A DNA stretch of 64,000 nucleotides, taken from an uncultured Dorea sp. (GTDB taxonomy: Bacteria; Bacillota; Clostridia; Lachnospirales; Lachnospiraceae). Both the position numbers and the translations under genes were made by a program. Of the stretch, positions 51,809 to 60,026 are shown one piece after another (within the stretch, counting starts at the first letter, position 1; every line of letters starts with the position of its first letter). The stretch lies in assembly GCA_900550865.1 (NCBI GenBank), contig URTM01000003.1:54609-118608 (forward strand), read 5' to 3'. Below the pieces are notes generated by a model, which was not told the origin of the DNA, ran no database searches, and worked only from the letters and a program-made list of their open reading frames with translations.

Positions 51809-52450
51809 CTATTCCTCCACATCCGTCTTCTTCATCCGTGCACCCTTCTCGTACTTTGTACATTCTTCAATCTTACAACCACGGCTATGCTTCATAAGAT
51901 CAGCATAATCACAACTGTTCACCGTCGGCCGGTTGCTCCGGAACTTACAAGTCTTACACAGATGTCGATCTGAATTATCTACTGCAGGATCTTTTTCTTT
52001 CTTCCGGAATCTTGCTGCATGATACCCGACCGTTCCGAACGGGATACCGGTCTGATCAGCGATCTCACGATTGGTATATCCTTCCTCTACCAGTTTCCGG
52101 ATCTTCTCTTTCTTATCTTCGATATTGTCCGCCGGAAGATCTATCGTTTCTTCTTCCATCCTTTCCTCCGGCTTCTCTGGGGGGGTAATACTTTCCTGCG
52201 TTTCATGCACTGCCCGAATGATTTCTTCCGGATCTACCTGATCAGCTTCTGTCATATCCTGCACAGCCTGTTCGAAATCCGGATTTACGACTGCCGGGAC
52301 ATCTACCAGAAAGTGATTCTCTGGCTGGTCAAGGATATCTGACAATGGCATTGCATTCATGCCACCATCTTCTCCTATCCAGAGTGCTGTTACAGGTTTT
52401 CCTTTTATGTAATACTCCAATGCTTCTTTTAAGCTCTTCTCTACTAACAT
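51809..52450 (-). CDS. Early phage protein with helix-turn-helix and cysteine-rich end
   Basis: A 213-residue protein. The N-terminus (MLVEKSLKEALEYYIKGKPV, TALWIGEDGGMNAMPLSDIL) is an adaptor-like region. The central acidic linker is followed by an HTH (KIRKLVEEGYTNREIADQTGIPFGTVGYHAARFRKK) and a cysteine cluster (CKTCKFRSNRPTVNSCDYADLMKHSRGCKIEECTKY) that probably binds zinc. It is likely a DNA-binding regulator. The targets are unknown. Confidence 0.7.
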   Translation of the reverse strand: MLVEKSLKEALEYYIKGKPVTALWIGEDGGMNAMPLSDILDQPENHFLVDVPAVVNPDFEQAVQDMTEADQVDPEEIIRAVHETQESITPPEKPEERMEEETIDLPADNIEDKKEKIRKLVEEGYTNREIADQTGIPFGTVGYHAARFRKKEKDPAVDNSDRHLCKTCKFRSNRPTVNSCDYADLMKHSRGCKIEECTKYEKGARMKKTDVEE

Positions 52451-52464
52451 TGCTTTCTCTCCAT

Positions 52465-53301
52465 CTATTTTTCAATCAGTCCCATATACATCTCTTGGTC
52501 ATAAGATCTACCATCAAAATTATTAAAGTTATCCTTCTTCTTTGTTGGTGATATCTTCTTTCTTTTCTTCGTTTCCCGAAATTCCTTATAGCCACCAGCC
52601 GTTGCCTTCTTCACGATGGCAATCTGTTCCTCTGGTTTATTACTCAGATTCAACAGATCTTCTCTCAGAGCCTGTACCTGTTCCGGAAGAATCGATCCAT
52701 AGTTATGTTCTCGAACAAGAAGATACATCTGGAAAGCCGATTCAAGTTCCGGAGACTGAAATACTGTATTATTTTTATTATTATTTACTTTACTTTTATT
52801 TGCGGATTTTTCCGCGGAATTAGATTCGTTTTTCCAGGAAAAACTATCGCATTTCCCCGGAATATCTTCAAAAAGAGTGCACTTAATAAAAGGTTCCGTA
52901 TCTTCCTTTTTCAGAAGCCAGTACCTACCTACTTCCAGCGGCTCTTTGCTCTTACGCATTCTTTCTTTAATACCGAGCTGATACCGTCTCTGTATCCCGG
53001 CAGAGGTCAAGACCTTGTCCGAACTAAACAGTGTGTTATCAAACAGTGACTTATTTAGCAGGAAGTTCAAGACCTGCTTCACCTTATTTTGATCTATCCC
53101 TAATTCGTCAGAAATGATATACAAAAAGTCTTCGTCCGCTTTTATGTAATATCCCTGCCTATAGATCTCGCATAATAAAAACAAGTAGATCATCACTCCG
53201 TCCGACCTGTATCTGGCCTTGACGATTCTGATCTTATTATCCTCAAAAAAATCTATATCAAATGGAAAGTAAAGAAGGCCTTTGATCTTCGGTCTGGCCA
53301 T
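52465..53301 (-). CDS. Phage replication protein (DUF4373/DnaD-like)
   Basis: A 278-residue protein. The N-terminal MARPKIKGLLYFPFDIDFFE, RIVKARYRSDGVMIYLFLLCEIYRQGYYIKADEDFLYIISDELGIDQNKVKQVLNFLLNKSLFD is the winged-helix Lin1244/DUF4373 domain of phage initiators. The C-terminal part (ELESAFQMYLLVREHNYGSIL) may bind a helicase loader. No separate loader or helicase gene is evident. AAGGTG precedes the ATG. Confidence 0.77.
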   Translation of the reverse strand: MARPKIKGLLYFPFDIDFFEDNKIRIVKARYRSDGVMIYLFLLCEIYRQGYYIKADEDFLYIISDELGIDQNKVKQVLNFLLNKSLFDNTLFSSDKVLTSAGIQRRYQLGIKERMRKSKEPLEVGRYWLLKKEDTEPFIKCTLFEDIPGKCDSFSWKNESNSAEKSANKSKVNNNKNNTVFQSPELESAFQMYLLVREHNYGSILPEQVQALREDLLNLSNKPEEQIAIVKKATAGGYKEFRETKKRKKISPTKKKDNFNNFDGRSYDQEMYMGLIEK

Positions 53302-53316
53302 GCTGCACCTTCTTTC

Positions 53317-53751
53317 CTATCCCTTATATTCTTCCACAGTAACGTCCAATCCTTCCAACGAAGAATAGACTTTCTTTGCCACTACCATAACAATCTGTGT
53401 ATCATCATGATATGCTACACCGTTCAAGGCATCTGCTACAACTTTTACGATATTATCCATATCCGGCTTCTTAAGTGGAAGTTCCTTTCCGTCCAACATG
53501 AGAGCAGTACGCTTCTTACTGGTACTCTTCGGCGGAAGAAATCTCGCTACAATCCGGAGAGTTACCGGCTTGCCCCGTTCCAGGAACATTCCGTTGCATT
53601 TATTCAGGAACCGGTCCTTGATGTAATTCCCATACAACAGATCTGTTTCCGGCGTATAAGACATCGTTTTTCCAGTATGCTTATTTCTGACCGTCTTTGC
53701 CCTTGCTTTTCCCTGGGGTTTTCCCGGAACATGAAATGTCACAGAATTCAT
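53317..53751 (-). CDS. RusA-family Holliday junction resolvase
   Basis: A 144-residue nuclease that cuts branched DNA during phage recombination. It has VTFHVPGKPQGKARAKTV and the acidic signature KKPDMDNIVKVVADALNGVAYHDDTQIV with the catalytic aspartates. AAGGAG lies 7 bp before ATG 53751, so the longer frame from 53793 is rejected. It forms a module with RecT and YqaJ. Confidence 0.9.
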   Translation of the reverse strand: MNSVTFHVPGKPQGKARAKTVRNKHTGKTMSYTPETDLLYGNYIKDRFLNKCNGMFLERGKPVTLRIVARFLPPKSTSKKRTALMLDGKELPLKKPDMDNIVKVVADALNGVAYHDDTQIVMVVAKKVYSSLEGLDVTVEEYKG

Positions 53752-53861
53752 CCATTGCTCCTTTCTTTCCATGGGATAGTAATAAATGATCATCTATCCC
53801 ATGGAATACTGCATAATCAATATGTTACATTCGTGATACAATCCAAAAGGAAGTACAAACT

Positions 53862-54605
53862 TTAAGCAATGACTGTGATCTTATGTTTCTCTAATTCTTC
53901 GCTCAGTTCAAACTCCAGATATTCCTTGATCTTTTTCATGACTGCATTCTTCCATAAACCACCATCAGCTTCTACCAGTTTAAATGCCGGTCCCCGGTCT
54001 CCGTCCTTAATACGGAATACATAAGAACTCTCCGGCTGTTCGATTTCTGCAAATGTACGGTATGGCCTCAGCTTAACCGGATTTGGTACGATCACATCAG
54101 CCAGCTCCACGCCTGTTTTGATCGTTGTCTTCTGCGATACCCCATCATCCGAATAATTAGCAGTTGTTCCGGATTTAATATTGCCGGCAACCTGCATGAT
54201 CGTAATGAGGTCCTCTGTCTCTACAAAGTTTGCCTGAAGCTCGATCAAGAAACGTTCCTGATCATAATAACTGTCAAATGAAAACTCATTTACAATCGCC
54301 CTGGCATCAATCAAATTCTCTCTGTCCCTCTCATCAATCAGACCTGAATATAACAGAACCCTTGTCGGACTTGCCACATGGATAATAGAAGATTCCCTTA
54401 ACTCTTCCGGTTTTCCTTTGATATAATCCACCAGTGCTGTCAGTGTATTTACTTCGATATCAGATGCCATTGGGAATCTGTGATATCTGGTGAGATCATT
54501 ATTGGTGCAATAGGTTCTTCCTTCAATCTCTACCAGTTTCGGTTCCATACTCTTTTCTTTTAAACCTGTAATATACTGTAATGCTTCTTTTAATCCTTCT
54601 ACCAT
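53862..54605 (-). CDS. DUF2303 family phage protein
   Basis: A 247-residue protein of the DUF2303 type: VEIEGRTYCTNNDLTRYHRFP, LTALVDYIKGKPEELRESSIIHVASPTRVLLYSGL, QANFVETEDLITIMQVAGNIKSGTTANYSDDGVSQKTTIKTGV and LRPYRTFAEIEQPESSYVFRI. It often lies in recombination operons. The biochemical role is unknown. AGGAGG precedes the ATG. Confidence 0.8.
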   Translation of the reverse strand: MVEGLKEALQYITGLKEKSMEPKLVEIEGRTYCTNNDLTRYHRFPMASDIEVNTLTALVDYIKGKPEELRESSIIHVASPTRVLLYSGLIDERDRENLIDARAIVNEFSFDSYYDQERFLIELQANFVETEDLITIMQVAGNIKSGTTANYSDDGVSQKTTIKTGVELADVIVPNPVKLRPYRTFAEIEQPESSYVFRIKDGDRGPAFKLVEADGGLWKNAVMKKIKEYLEFELSEELEKHKITVIA

Positions 54606-54619
54606 CTTTCTTTTCCTCC

Positions 54620-55057
54620 TTACGCTTCTCTTCTTCTAAGATCTACGACTTTACTTCCAGCAGTGCCTACAATTTCACCTGTATCTGTATCCACTGCCTT
54701 GCCTTCAACTTCCACTACGTTCTCAGGAACAACTCCCGGCACATCATTTACCGACATCTGCCCCGGAATTTGGTTACCCATTTCAATTGCTTCTACCTCG
54801 CCGGTCTGCAAGTTCTTTCCCATACTGAAAGCAGTAACAGCTCCGAGTGCCGGTGCAAGTGTTGTCTTCGTCTGTACACCGGTAGCAACAAAATTACGCT
54901 CTGCATTCGGTTTAAATGCAATTGTGACTGTAATCTTTCTTGCAGCACCGGCATCCGTGTTAGGGTTCTGGATGTTCTCTGTCACCTCTTCAATGGCTCT
55001 GTTCACCTGCGCAGAAAATGCTCCATTTGCAAATTTCTCTAAATCTACATGTTTCAT
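54620..55057 (-). CDS. Conserved phage protein in the recombination operon
   Basis: A 145-residue protein (MKHVDLEKFANGAFSAQVNR, KITVTIAFKPNAERNFVATGVQTKTTLAP, ENVVEVEGKAVDTDTGEIVGTAGSKVVDLRRREA). It regularly occurs between RecT and DUF2303 genes in related phages. AGGAGG precedes the ATG. Function is unknown; some annotations call it a replication terminator, which the sequence does not support. Confidence 0.72.
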   Translation of the reverse strand: MKHVDLEKFANGAFSAQVNRAIEEVTENIQNPNTDAGAARKITVTIAFKPNAERNFVATGVQTKTTLAPALGAVTAFSMGKNLQTGEVEAIEMGNQIPGQMSVNDVPGVVPENVVEVEGKAVDTDTGEIVGTAGSKVVDLRRREA

Positions 55058-55076
55058 TGCTTATGTACCTCCTGTG

Positions 55077-56030
55077 TTATTTATTGAAAAACTCCGCTTC
55101 AATATCGGATGCTTCTCTCTGATTTGCTTCTTTCTCAGGATCCGGCACTTTCGTTTCCGGCTGCACCTCTTTGATCTCCTGTTCTGCCACAACATTATCG
55201 TTATCGATTTCGTCTGCAACATTTTCTACATAGTCTGCGGATCCATCTTCCTGAATAACTGCCATGTCTTTATCAATTGCCTTCTGCAGATCGATACTCA
55301 TGGTTCCCCATTTACTGATCAACTGACGAAGCATTGTTTTGTGCGCCATACCATCAAAATCTTTGAACCAGAATGAAGAATATTTCCATAAATCTTTTTC
55401 TGGAATTTTTCCCTGTTCTAACAGTTCCAACGATTTTGCTCCGCCATTCTTATAGAAAGCAAACGAATATTTTTCTGCATGTGCCAACATTTTCTGTTTC
55501 GACCAATAAATACTATGTCTATATCCATTCACTTCCTCGAACATTGCATAATATCCGATTGTCGGAGTGTTTTCTCTTTCATAGTCATCTTCGATCAGAT
55601 TTACTTCCAGTTCTTCTTCCAGCGGATTATAAGAAATCAATTCTCCTTCTTTTATAGAAATAACATTGATCTTTTTGTATACCCCACTTCTCTTAGCTAA
55701 CTGAATATATCCCTTATATCCGAGCTGAAACTGTGCTTCTTTGCATCCCTTTTTCTTATTGTCAAAAGGCACCATATAAAACTGTCCAAGCTGTGGTGAC
55801 GGCGAAAGATTCAAGGCCTCTCCCAATAATGCTGCCGATAAAATACTTGGATTCGTACACTCCTGCAATACCGGAGTTGTCTGGACTGCAGATACAATAC
55901 TGGAAATGAATCTTGTTCCATTCTTCCCACCTACAATACTATTAATCTGCTTCTTAACAGCATCCTGCGTAAGATATGCTGCCAGTCCTGTTTTCGTCTG
56001 TCTGTTCGCCAAACTATTATTTACTGCCAT
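55077..56030 (-). CDS. recT: RecT single-strand annealing protein
   Basis: This 317-residue recombinase pairs single strands made by the YqaJ exonuclease. Characteristic segments are FISSIVSAVQTTPVLQECTNPSILSAALLGEALNLSPSPQLGQFYMVPF, AQFQLGYKGYIQLAKRSG, and WFKDFDGMAHKTMLRQLISKW. The acidic C-terminal extension (past about 260) is variable in the family. AGGTGG precedes the ATG, and it starts 3 bp after the DUF1351 gene. Confidence 0.95.
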   Translation of the reverse strand: MAVNNSLANRQTKTGLAAYLTQDAVKKQINSIVGGKNGTRFISSIVSAVQTTPVLQECTNPSILSAALLGEALNLSPSPQLGQFYMVPFDNKKKGCKEAQFQLGYKGYIQLAKRSGVYKKINVISIKEGELISYNPLEEELEVNLIEDDYERENTPTIGYYAMFEEVNGYRHSIYWSKQKMLAHAEKYSFAFYKNGGAKSLELLEQGKIPEKDLWKYSSFWFKDFDGMAHKTMLRQLISKWGTMSIDLQKAIDKDMAVIQEDGSADYVENVADEIDNDNVVAEQEIKEVQPETKVPDPEKEANQREASDIEAEFFNK

Positions 56031-56033
56031 ATC

Positions 56034-56912
56034 TTATTCCACCTTTCCAAATTTTAAATTGTTCTGTTTCATGTAATCACGTAATGCCAGGATCTGTTCT
56101 TTAGTTCCCCATACACGGAAATCTATTCTCATGACCGGTTCTGAAACAACTCTTGTATAGTCGTTCTCCTCGGCTTTTTTAGGAGCTTCCTGAGTATCCA
56201 CAGCTTCTTCCAGATTTTCTGATTCCTTTCCTGCAGCAGCTTCTTCTGCTCTTCTTCTCTCTTCCTCTGCTTTCTGTCTGGCAAGCGCCTCTTCCTTTCT
56301 CTTCTGAATGTCGGCCAGCTCCTGTCCTTTCTTGATTGCCTGCGTAAGATCCAGTGTCTTCTTATAGACTTCCATTGCTTCGAAACTGAATTCCGGCAAT
56401 CTGCTGATTGTCCCAACTTCCTCGCCGATTCTATACATCGTTTCTTTCATCTGGTTTTCTACTTTCGACAGCGCTACTGATGCATTCAGCCACTTCTCGT
56501 CCCAGATCATTTCAAGTGTCACAAACTTCTGGAAGCCGATAGATTCAAATAGTTCCTGGACCGCTTTCCGCTTTTCCTCTCTCTTGATCTGCTCAACTTC
56601 TTTGATCTGAACATCAATCGCGCTGATCTGTTCATCGACCAATGCCAGAACTTCTTTTACTTCTTTTTCAAATTTATCGTATGGCTCCATGCACAGCTTT
56701 TTAACACGTTTCCTCTCGTCATCAATTGCTCCACGAAGTTTATTTAAGTTCGCCCTGTCTTTCTTTCCCTCAGAAATAGTCTCTTCTGTAAAGACCAATC
56801 CGTTGTACTCTTTCATCTTCTCGGCAATTGCTGCCTTCAATTCCTCATTGTTCCACTTGATTTCCGGCACAAATCCATTCTCCTGTGGACTGAAGATTTT
56901 TAACTCTAACAT
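56034..56912 (-). CDS. DUF1351 family phage protein
   Basis: A 292-residue, strongly helical protein: INWNNEELKAAIAEKMKEYNG-type start, KDRANLNKLRGAIDDERKRVKKLCMEPYDKFEKEVKEVLALVDEQISAIDVQIKEVE, then a Glu/Arg/Lys coiled coil (about 200-245), and VMRIDFRVWGTKEQILALRDYMKQNNLKFGKV. It typically lies between a YqaJ-type nuclease and RecT. The molecular role is unknown. AGGAGG precedes the ATG. Confidence 0.8.
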   Translation of the reverse strand: MLELKIFSPQENGFVPEIKWNNEELKAAIAEKMKEYNGLVFTEETISEGKKDRANLNKLRGAIDDERKRVKKLCMEPYDKFEKEVKEVLALVDEQISAIDVQIKEVEQIKREEKRKAVQELFESIGFQKFVTLEMIWDEKWLNASVALSKVENQMKETMYRIGEEVGTISRLPEFSFEAMEVYKKTLDLTQAIKKGQELADIQKRKEEALARQKAEEERRRAEEAAAGKESENLEEAVDTQEAPKKAEENDYTRVVSEPVMRIDFRVWGTKEQILALRDYMKQNNLKFGKVE

Positions 56913-56922
56913 AAAATACCTC

Positions 56923-57582
56923 CTATATTTCCGGGAGAATCAGTGGAGGCTTTCTCCCACTCTCCACATATCTCCAAAATTTTTCTTCTTCCTGTTGCAG
57001 CATTGTAAGATCATCTTCCACATCACTTCTTTCAATGAAGTAATGTTTGACTGTTGTACGCTTTTCGTTACCCCAGTCGGTATTCAAATGTGCTCTCAGA
57101 ACTACGAACTGCCAACCGGTTACCAAAAGATAATGCAATACCTGTATGTAATAATTATCCGGAATCCGGTCCTTCCACTTTTCGTACTGCATGGACTGCA
57201 GAATATTTGTAGTTTTAATCTCCAATATTCCCTTGCGACCCTCCCGATCGGTCAGCTCGCCATCAAGAGACGCCTGCATGAATGAATGGTCCTTACTCTG
57301 CAGAATCCGGAATTCATGATGATCAACCTTATATTCCGGATAATCCAATTTAAACAGTTCCCGGATATATTCCTCTGCCTTTTTTCCGTAGATCACGCAC
57401 GGCTTGTCCGAAATATCTTTCGGTATCACCCTGCCAATCTTTTCTTCAAACAGATCAATATTGCTTTTATACGGATTCATTCCAACCACAGCACTGGCAT
57501 CACTGCCGCCGATCCCATTCATTCTGCCTTTTAACCACTGCTGTTCATTTTCGAAATCGTAAGCCTTAAAAATATCATTCAT
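56923..57582 (-). CDS. YqaJ-type viral recombinase / exonuclease
   Basis: A 219-residue nuclease of the lambda-exonuclease superfamily, which resects DNA for RecT. WLKGRMNGIGGSDASAVVGMNPY is the conserved N-terminal motif. FMQASLDGELTDREGRKGILEIKTTN holds the D..E-K nuclease centre. YYIQVLHYLLVTGWQFVVL completes the fold. ATG 57582 overlaps the stop of the upstream zinc-ribbon gene in an ATGA arrangement, which fixes the start. An upstream TTG-initiated frame is rejected. Confidence 0.9.
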   Translation of the reverse strand: MNDIFKAYDFENEQQWLKGRMNGIGGSDASAVVGMNPYKSNIDLFEEKIGRVIPKDISDKPCVIYGKKAEEYIRELFKLDYPEYKVDHHEFRILQSKDHSFMQASLDGELTDREGRKGILEIKTTNILQSMQYEKWKDRIPDNYYIQVLHYLLVTGWQFVVLRAHLNTDWGNEKRTTVKHYFIERSDVEDDLTMLQQEEEKFWRYVESGRKPPLILPEI

Positions 57583-57743
57583 ATCTGATACCCTGTTTCT
57601 GTACAAAGCTGCAATGCTCTATTTCGGTGTTCGCTCTGGTTCTTCAACTGCAGTTTCTTTTTACTTTTCTTTTCCTCCTGGCAGTCACATGGTTCTCCAG
57701 GATCTAAATTTGCGCCGCATAACGGGCATTCGTTGTAATACAT
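57579..57743 (-). CDS. Small zinc-ribbon phage protein coupled to the exonuclease
   Basis: A 54-residue protein (MYYNECPLCGANLDPGEPCD, then CQEEKKSKKK) with CxxC and CxC pairs that can bind zinc and a lysine-rich tail. GAGGAAT lies before its ATG. Its stop overlaps the start of the exonuclease gene, so the two are translationally coupled. No named family is recognised. Confidence 0.65.
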   Translation of the reverse strand: MYYNECPLCGANLDPGEPCDCQEEKKSKKKLQLKNQSEHRNRALQLCTETGYQI

Positions 57744-57746
57744 TCT

Positions 57747-57929
57747 CTATTCCTCCGCCCAAAGGCTGCCGCCGCACCAAAAGTAATCCGCAGAAAAGCT
57801 GTATTCTTCCAAAACTACTTTGCTTGGATCCATGTTGCAAATATGATCACCATCTCCTACCGGCAGACAGTTCACACAATTCTCGCAGCATCGGTTATCC
57901 GGTTTCGCCTTCTTCTTTCTTCTACTCAT
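57747..57929 (-). CDS. Small cysteine-rich phage protein
   Basis: A 60-residue protein: MSRRKKKAKPDNRCCENCVN, then CLPVGDGDHICNMD and SFSADYFWCGGSLW. Six or more cysteines suggest a zinc-binding fold. It overlaps the DUF3846 gene end by 8 bp and follows an AGGAG. Function is unknown. Confidence 0.67.
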   Translation of the reverse strand: MSRRKKKAKPDNRCCENCVNCLPVGDGDHICNMDPSKVVLEEYSFSADYFWCGGSLWAEE

Positions 57930-58302
57930 TTACCATTTTCTCCTCTTCCAACTTAGGGAAGTCTTTTAGCATCTTCTCCATCCACTGCTCCGAATCCCGA
58001 TCACCTAACCCGGTAACATGCATATCGAATCCAACCAGCAGGCCTAAGATCACATCTCCTACAATAGGATTCCCATGTTTGTCCGTGTCGTAAAAATAGC
58101 ATCCCATCGGATTCATCGGAAGATTCTTCACAAGACCTTCTTCATCAACGATCATGACTACTTTGGTTTTGAAATAATCCCGTAATTTCTGAGTTCTCAC
58201 CAACTCTACATATCCGCCAACTTCTTCTCTCAAGCTTTCATGATCAAAATCCAGATCAATGATCGAAATCTTATTATCCGTTGTAATTTTCAGCGTCTTC
58301 AT
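57922..58302 (-). CDS. DUF3846-like phage protein
   Basis: A 126-residue protein: ISIIDLDFDHESLREEVGGYVELVRTQKL, VVMIVDEEGLVKNLPMNPMGCYFY and NPIVGDVILGLLVGFDMHV. The GGYVE..., MIVDEEG..K.LP.N and GD.I.G steps match DUF3846, a family of phage and plasmid proteins without known activity. GGAGGAG precedes the ATG. Confidence 0.8.
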   Translation of the reverse strand: MKTLKITTDNKISIIDLDFDHESLREEVGGYVELVRTQKLRDYFKTKVVMIVDEEGLVKNLPMNPMGCYFYDTDKHGNPIVGDVILGLLVGFDMHVTGLGDRDSEQWMEKMLKDFPKLEEEKMVNE

Positions 58303-58511
58303 CTTTTCTCCTCCGCCTGTTTAATGGCTTCCTTTGTAATACTTACCAGAACTTCCTTTGCCAGTTCTTCTGGCATATGTCCGCGAAGTGATCTATACAT
58401 TGCCGCTGTAACTCCTTTATATTCCTTTATCAGTTCTGCTCCTGATCCAAGTAGTTCTACCTGGCATCCCGTTATTCCGCTGCAAACGGACTGTGATGTT
58501 GCTTTAATCAT
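58299..58511 (-). CDS. Small early phage protein
   Basis: About 70 residues: MIKATSQSVCSGITGCQVEL, ELIKEYKGVTAAMYRSLRGHMPEELAKEVLVSITKEAIKQAEEKR. The start is placed at ATG 58511 after AAGGA; in-frame starts at 58535 and 58568 are possible. Its stop overlaps the start of DUF3846 in an ATGA style. A helical, unclassified protein. Confidence 0.55.
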   Translation of the reverse strand: MIKATSQSVCSGITGCQVELLGSGAELIKEYKGVTAAMYRSLRGHMPEELAKEVLVSITKEAIKQAEEKR

Positions 58512-58596
58512 TTGACTAATTTCCTTTCTTCTCATATAATATAGTTGACTAATTTTCTGAGCGCCCAAAGCTTGCCGGCTTATATGGGTGCTCTTC

Positions 58597-58818
58597 TTAT
58601 TTCCACGTCAGATCAAAGATCTGTCTTAACTGATCCGGCGTATAGATTTTTGCTGATGGCACCGTCACACAGCTGATCAGGTAGTTTCTCCGCACCTCTA
58701 CGGTATTTGAACCCTCACTGATTGCATTTAAGTGCTCATTGATTCTTTCCAGTTCTTTCTGGAATTCATGATCATCCATCAGTCTTGGTATCTCTTGCAA
58801 TGTCCTCACTCCTTTCAC
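58597..58818 (-). CDS. Small early phage protein
   Basis: Up to 73 residues (TLQEIPRLMDDHEFQKELERINEHLNAISEGSNTVEV .. CVTVPSAKIYTPDQLRQIFDLTWK). Two starts compete. GTG 58818 overlaps the stop of the upstream gene. TTG 58800 has AAAGGAGTGAGG directly before it and may be the real one. No family is recognised. Confidence 0.55.
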   Translation of the reverse strand: MKGVRTLQEIPRLMDDHEFQKELERINEHLNAISEGSNTVEVRRNYLISCVTVPSAKIYTPDQLRQIFDLTWK

Positions 58819-58943
58819 TTTGCAAACAACCAGATAAATAACACTGCATCGAATGCAAGTCCGATTGCTCCGCCGATCAGTAGTTCAAACACCACTTCCC
58901 GGACGATTCTCTGCCATTTTGTTCTTGGCCCTCTTCTTTTCAT
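58815..58943 (-). CDS. 42-residue membrane peptide, early phage region
   Basis: MKRRGPRTKWQRIVREVVFE, then LLIGGAIGLAFDAVLFIWLFAK: a basic head and a single hydrophobic helix. GGGAGGAGG lies 7 bp before the ATG. The stop overlaps the next gene's possible GTG start. Function is unknown. Confidence 0.6.
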   Translation of the reverse strand: MKRRGPRTKWQRIVREVVFELLIGGAIGLAFDAVLFIWLFAK

Positions 58944-58966
58944 GCTTGTCCTCCTCCCTCTACCGC

Positions 58967-59110
58967 CTAAGCGGTTTTCTCTTTCTGGTATCCCAGATAT
59001 CCTACAGCTACACGATTCAACTCATTCACGATCTTCGCTCGTTCCTCTGCAGATAATGTAGCCATATCTCTTTCTATTCCATCGATGATTACGATGTTTA
59101 TATGTTTCAA
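58967..59110 (-). CDS. 47-residue early phage protein with TTG start
   Basis: TTG 59110 lies seven bases after GAGGTG and opens LKHINIVIIDGIERDMATLS, AEERAKIVNELNRVAVGYLGYQKEKTA. The second half is a clean helix. It is first among the tandem small genes of the early minus operon. Function is unknown. Confidence 0.5.
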   Translation of the reverse strand: MKHINIVIIDGIERDMATLSAEERAKIVNELNRVAVGYLGYQKEKTA

Positions 59111-59145
59111 ACTGCATCACCTCTTTATAGGTTATGTATCACTGT

Positions 59146-59174
59146 TTGTACTTGTTGCGGTTCTTTGATATAAT
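59146..59174 (+). promoter_or_regulatory. Sigma-A promoter of the plus-strand membrane cargo gene
   Basis: TTGTAC (59146-59151), 17-bp spacer, TATAAT (59169-59174), 33 bp before the gene start. Confidence 0.65.
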
Positions 59175-59206
59175 TTTCTTATCAAATGATGAAAGGAATA
59201 CGTGTT

Positions 59207-59707
59207 ATGATTTTTGATATTATTACTTTTATAATTGCAATCGTTAGCTTTGGTCTATCTCTTTGGAACTTCATTGAAACCCGATTAAATAATCGTGTTA
59301 ACTTATCTGTTGAATGCAAAGATTTTGTCATTGCTGAACATTTTTCTAGACAACCGCTTTATATAGCTCTCTCTCTAATTAATAAATCACAGTTGCCAAT
59401 TTCTATATCCAGAGCCTTCATTACTATCGATAATGAAACTTTTGAATTTTCATGGATTCCGCAAGTCGTACACCAAGCTCGTCTAGGCACTAAATACGAA
59501 ACCTTCGACCGGACAATCGTTAAATCTATCACTCTTCCACTAAGTCTTGCCGGCCTTGGTACAGTCGGTGGATATTTCTACGCAGAAACGTTTGGGCGGG
59601 TAAAAGAAGAAAAGATTAAAAATACCAATGCCGTTATCGTGCTTCACACCAACCGAGGTGTTAAGCAATACTCCGTTGCTCTGAGCACGATTGCAATCGA
59701 AATTTAG
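59207..59707 (+). CDS. Membrane-anchored cargo protein in the early region
   Basis: A 166-residue protein with an N-terminal membrane helix (FDIITFIIAIVSFGLSLWNFI) and a beta-rich domain (VNLSVECKDFVIAEHF, ISRAFITIDNETFEFSWIPQVV, AVIVLHTNRGVKQYSVALSTIAIEI). AAAGGA precedes ATG 59207. It lies against the early minus genes and has its own promoter, so it can be expressed in the lysogen. A role in superinfection exclusion or host fitness is possible but not shown. Confidence 0.65.
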   Translation: MIFDIITFIIAIVSFGLSLWNFIETRLNNRVNLSVECKDFVIAEHFSRQPLYIALSLINKSQLPISISRAFITIDNETFEFSWIPQVVHQARLGTKYETFDRTIVKSITLPLSLAGLGTVGGYFYAETFGRVKEEKIKNTNAVIVLHTNRGVKQYSVALSTIAIEI

Positions 59708-59787
59708 TATCGTTCTTTCATATTCACTATGCTGAAAACAATTCCCAAAATAGCAAAAATGAACGATGCAATTCTTAAATAAGTCAT
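59704..59787 (-). CDS. 27-residue hydrophobic peptide after the Cro-like gene
   Basis: MTYLRIASFIFAILGIVFSI, then VNMKERY: one membrane-spanning helix. GGAGG, inside the last codons of the cro-like gene, lies 6 bp before its ATG, which directly follows the cro stop. It converges by four bases on the plus-strand cargo gene. Confidence 0.42.
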   Translation of the reverse strand: MTYLRIASFIFAILGIVFSIVNMKERY

Positions 59788-60012
59788 CTACTTCCTCCAT
59801 TCTTCTGAACCTGTTTCATCTGTTGCAAATAAGTAATCTAATGTTTTGTCTGGGAATGCTTTTCGCTTGATTTCTACACATTCTTTTAATGAAAGTGTAC
59901 TTTTTCCATTCATCTTGAATGATAACGTTGTTGGCGTAATTCCCAGAATTTCAGCAAGTTTTACTTGCGTCACTTTATTTCTTGCCATCTCGGCTTCTAA
60001 ATTCGGAAACAC
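59788..60012 (-). CDS. Cro-like repressor
   Basis: A 74-residue HTH protein. The start is GTG 60012, a few bases after GAGGTG: VFPNLEAEMARNKVTQVKLAEILGITPTTLSFKMNGKSTLSLKECVEIKRKAFPDKTLDYLFATDE. The HTH_3 fold is clear (QVKLAEILGITPTTLSFKMNG). It is transcribed from a strong promoter that overlaps an operator and opposes the CI-like gene, as in a lambda-type switch. A longer upstream frame would run through operator 1. Confidence 0.85.
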   Translation of the reverse strand: MFPNLEAEMARNKVTQVKLAEILGITPTTLSFKMNGKSTLSLKECVEIKRKAFPDKTLDYLFATDETGSEEWRK

Positions 60013-60026
60013 TTTCTCACCTCTTT

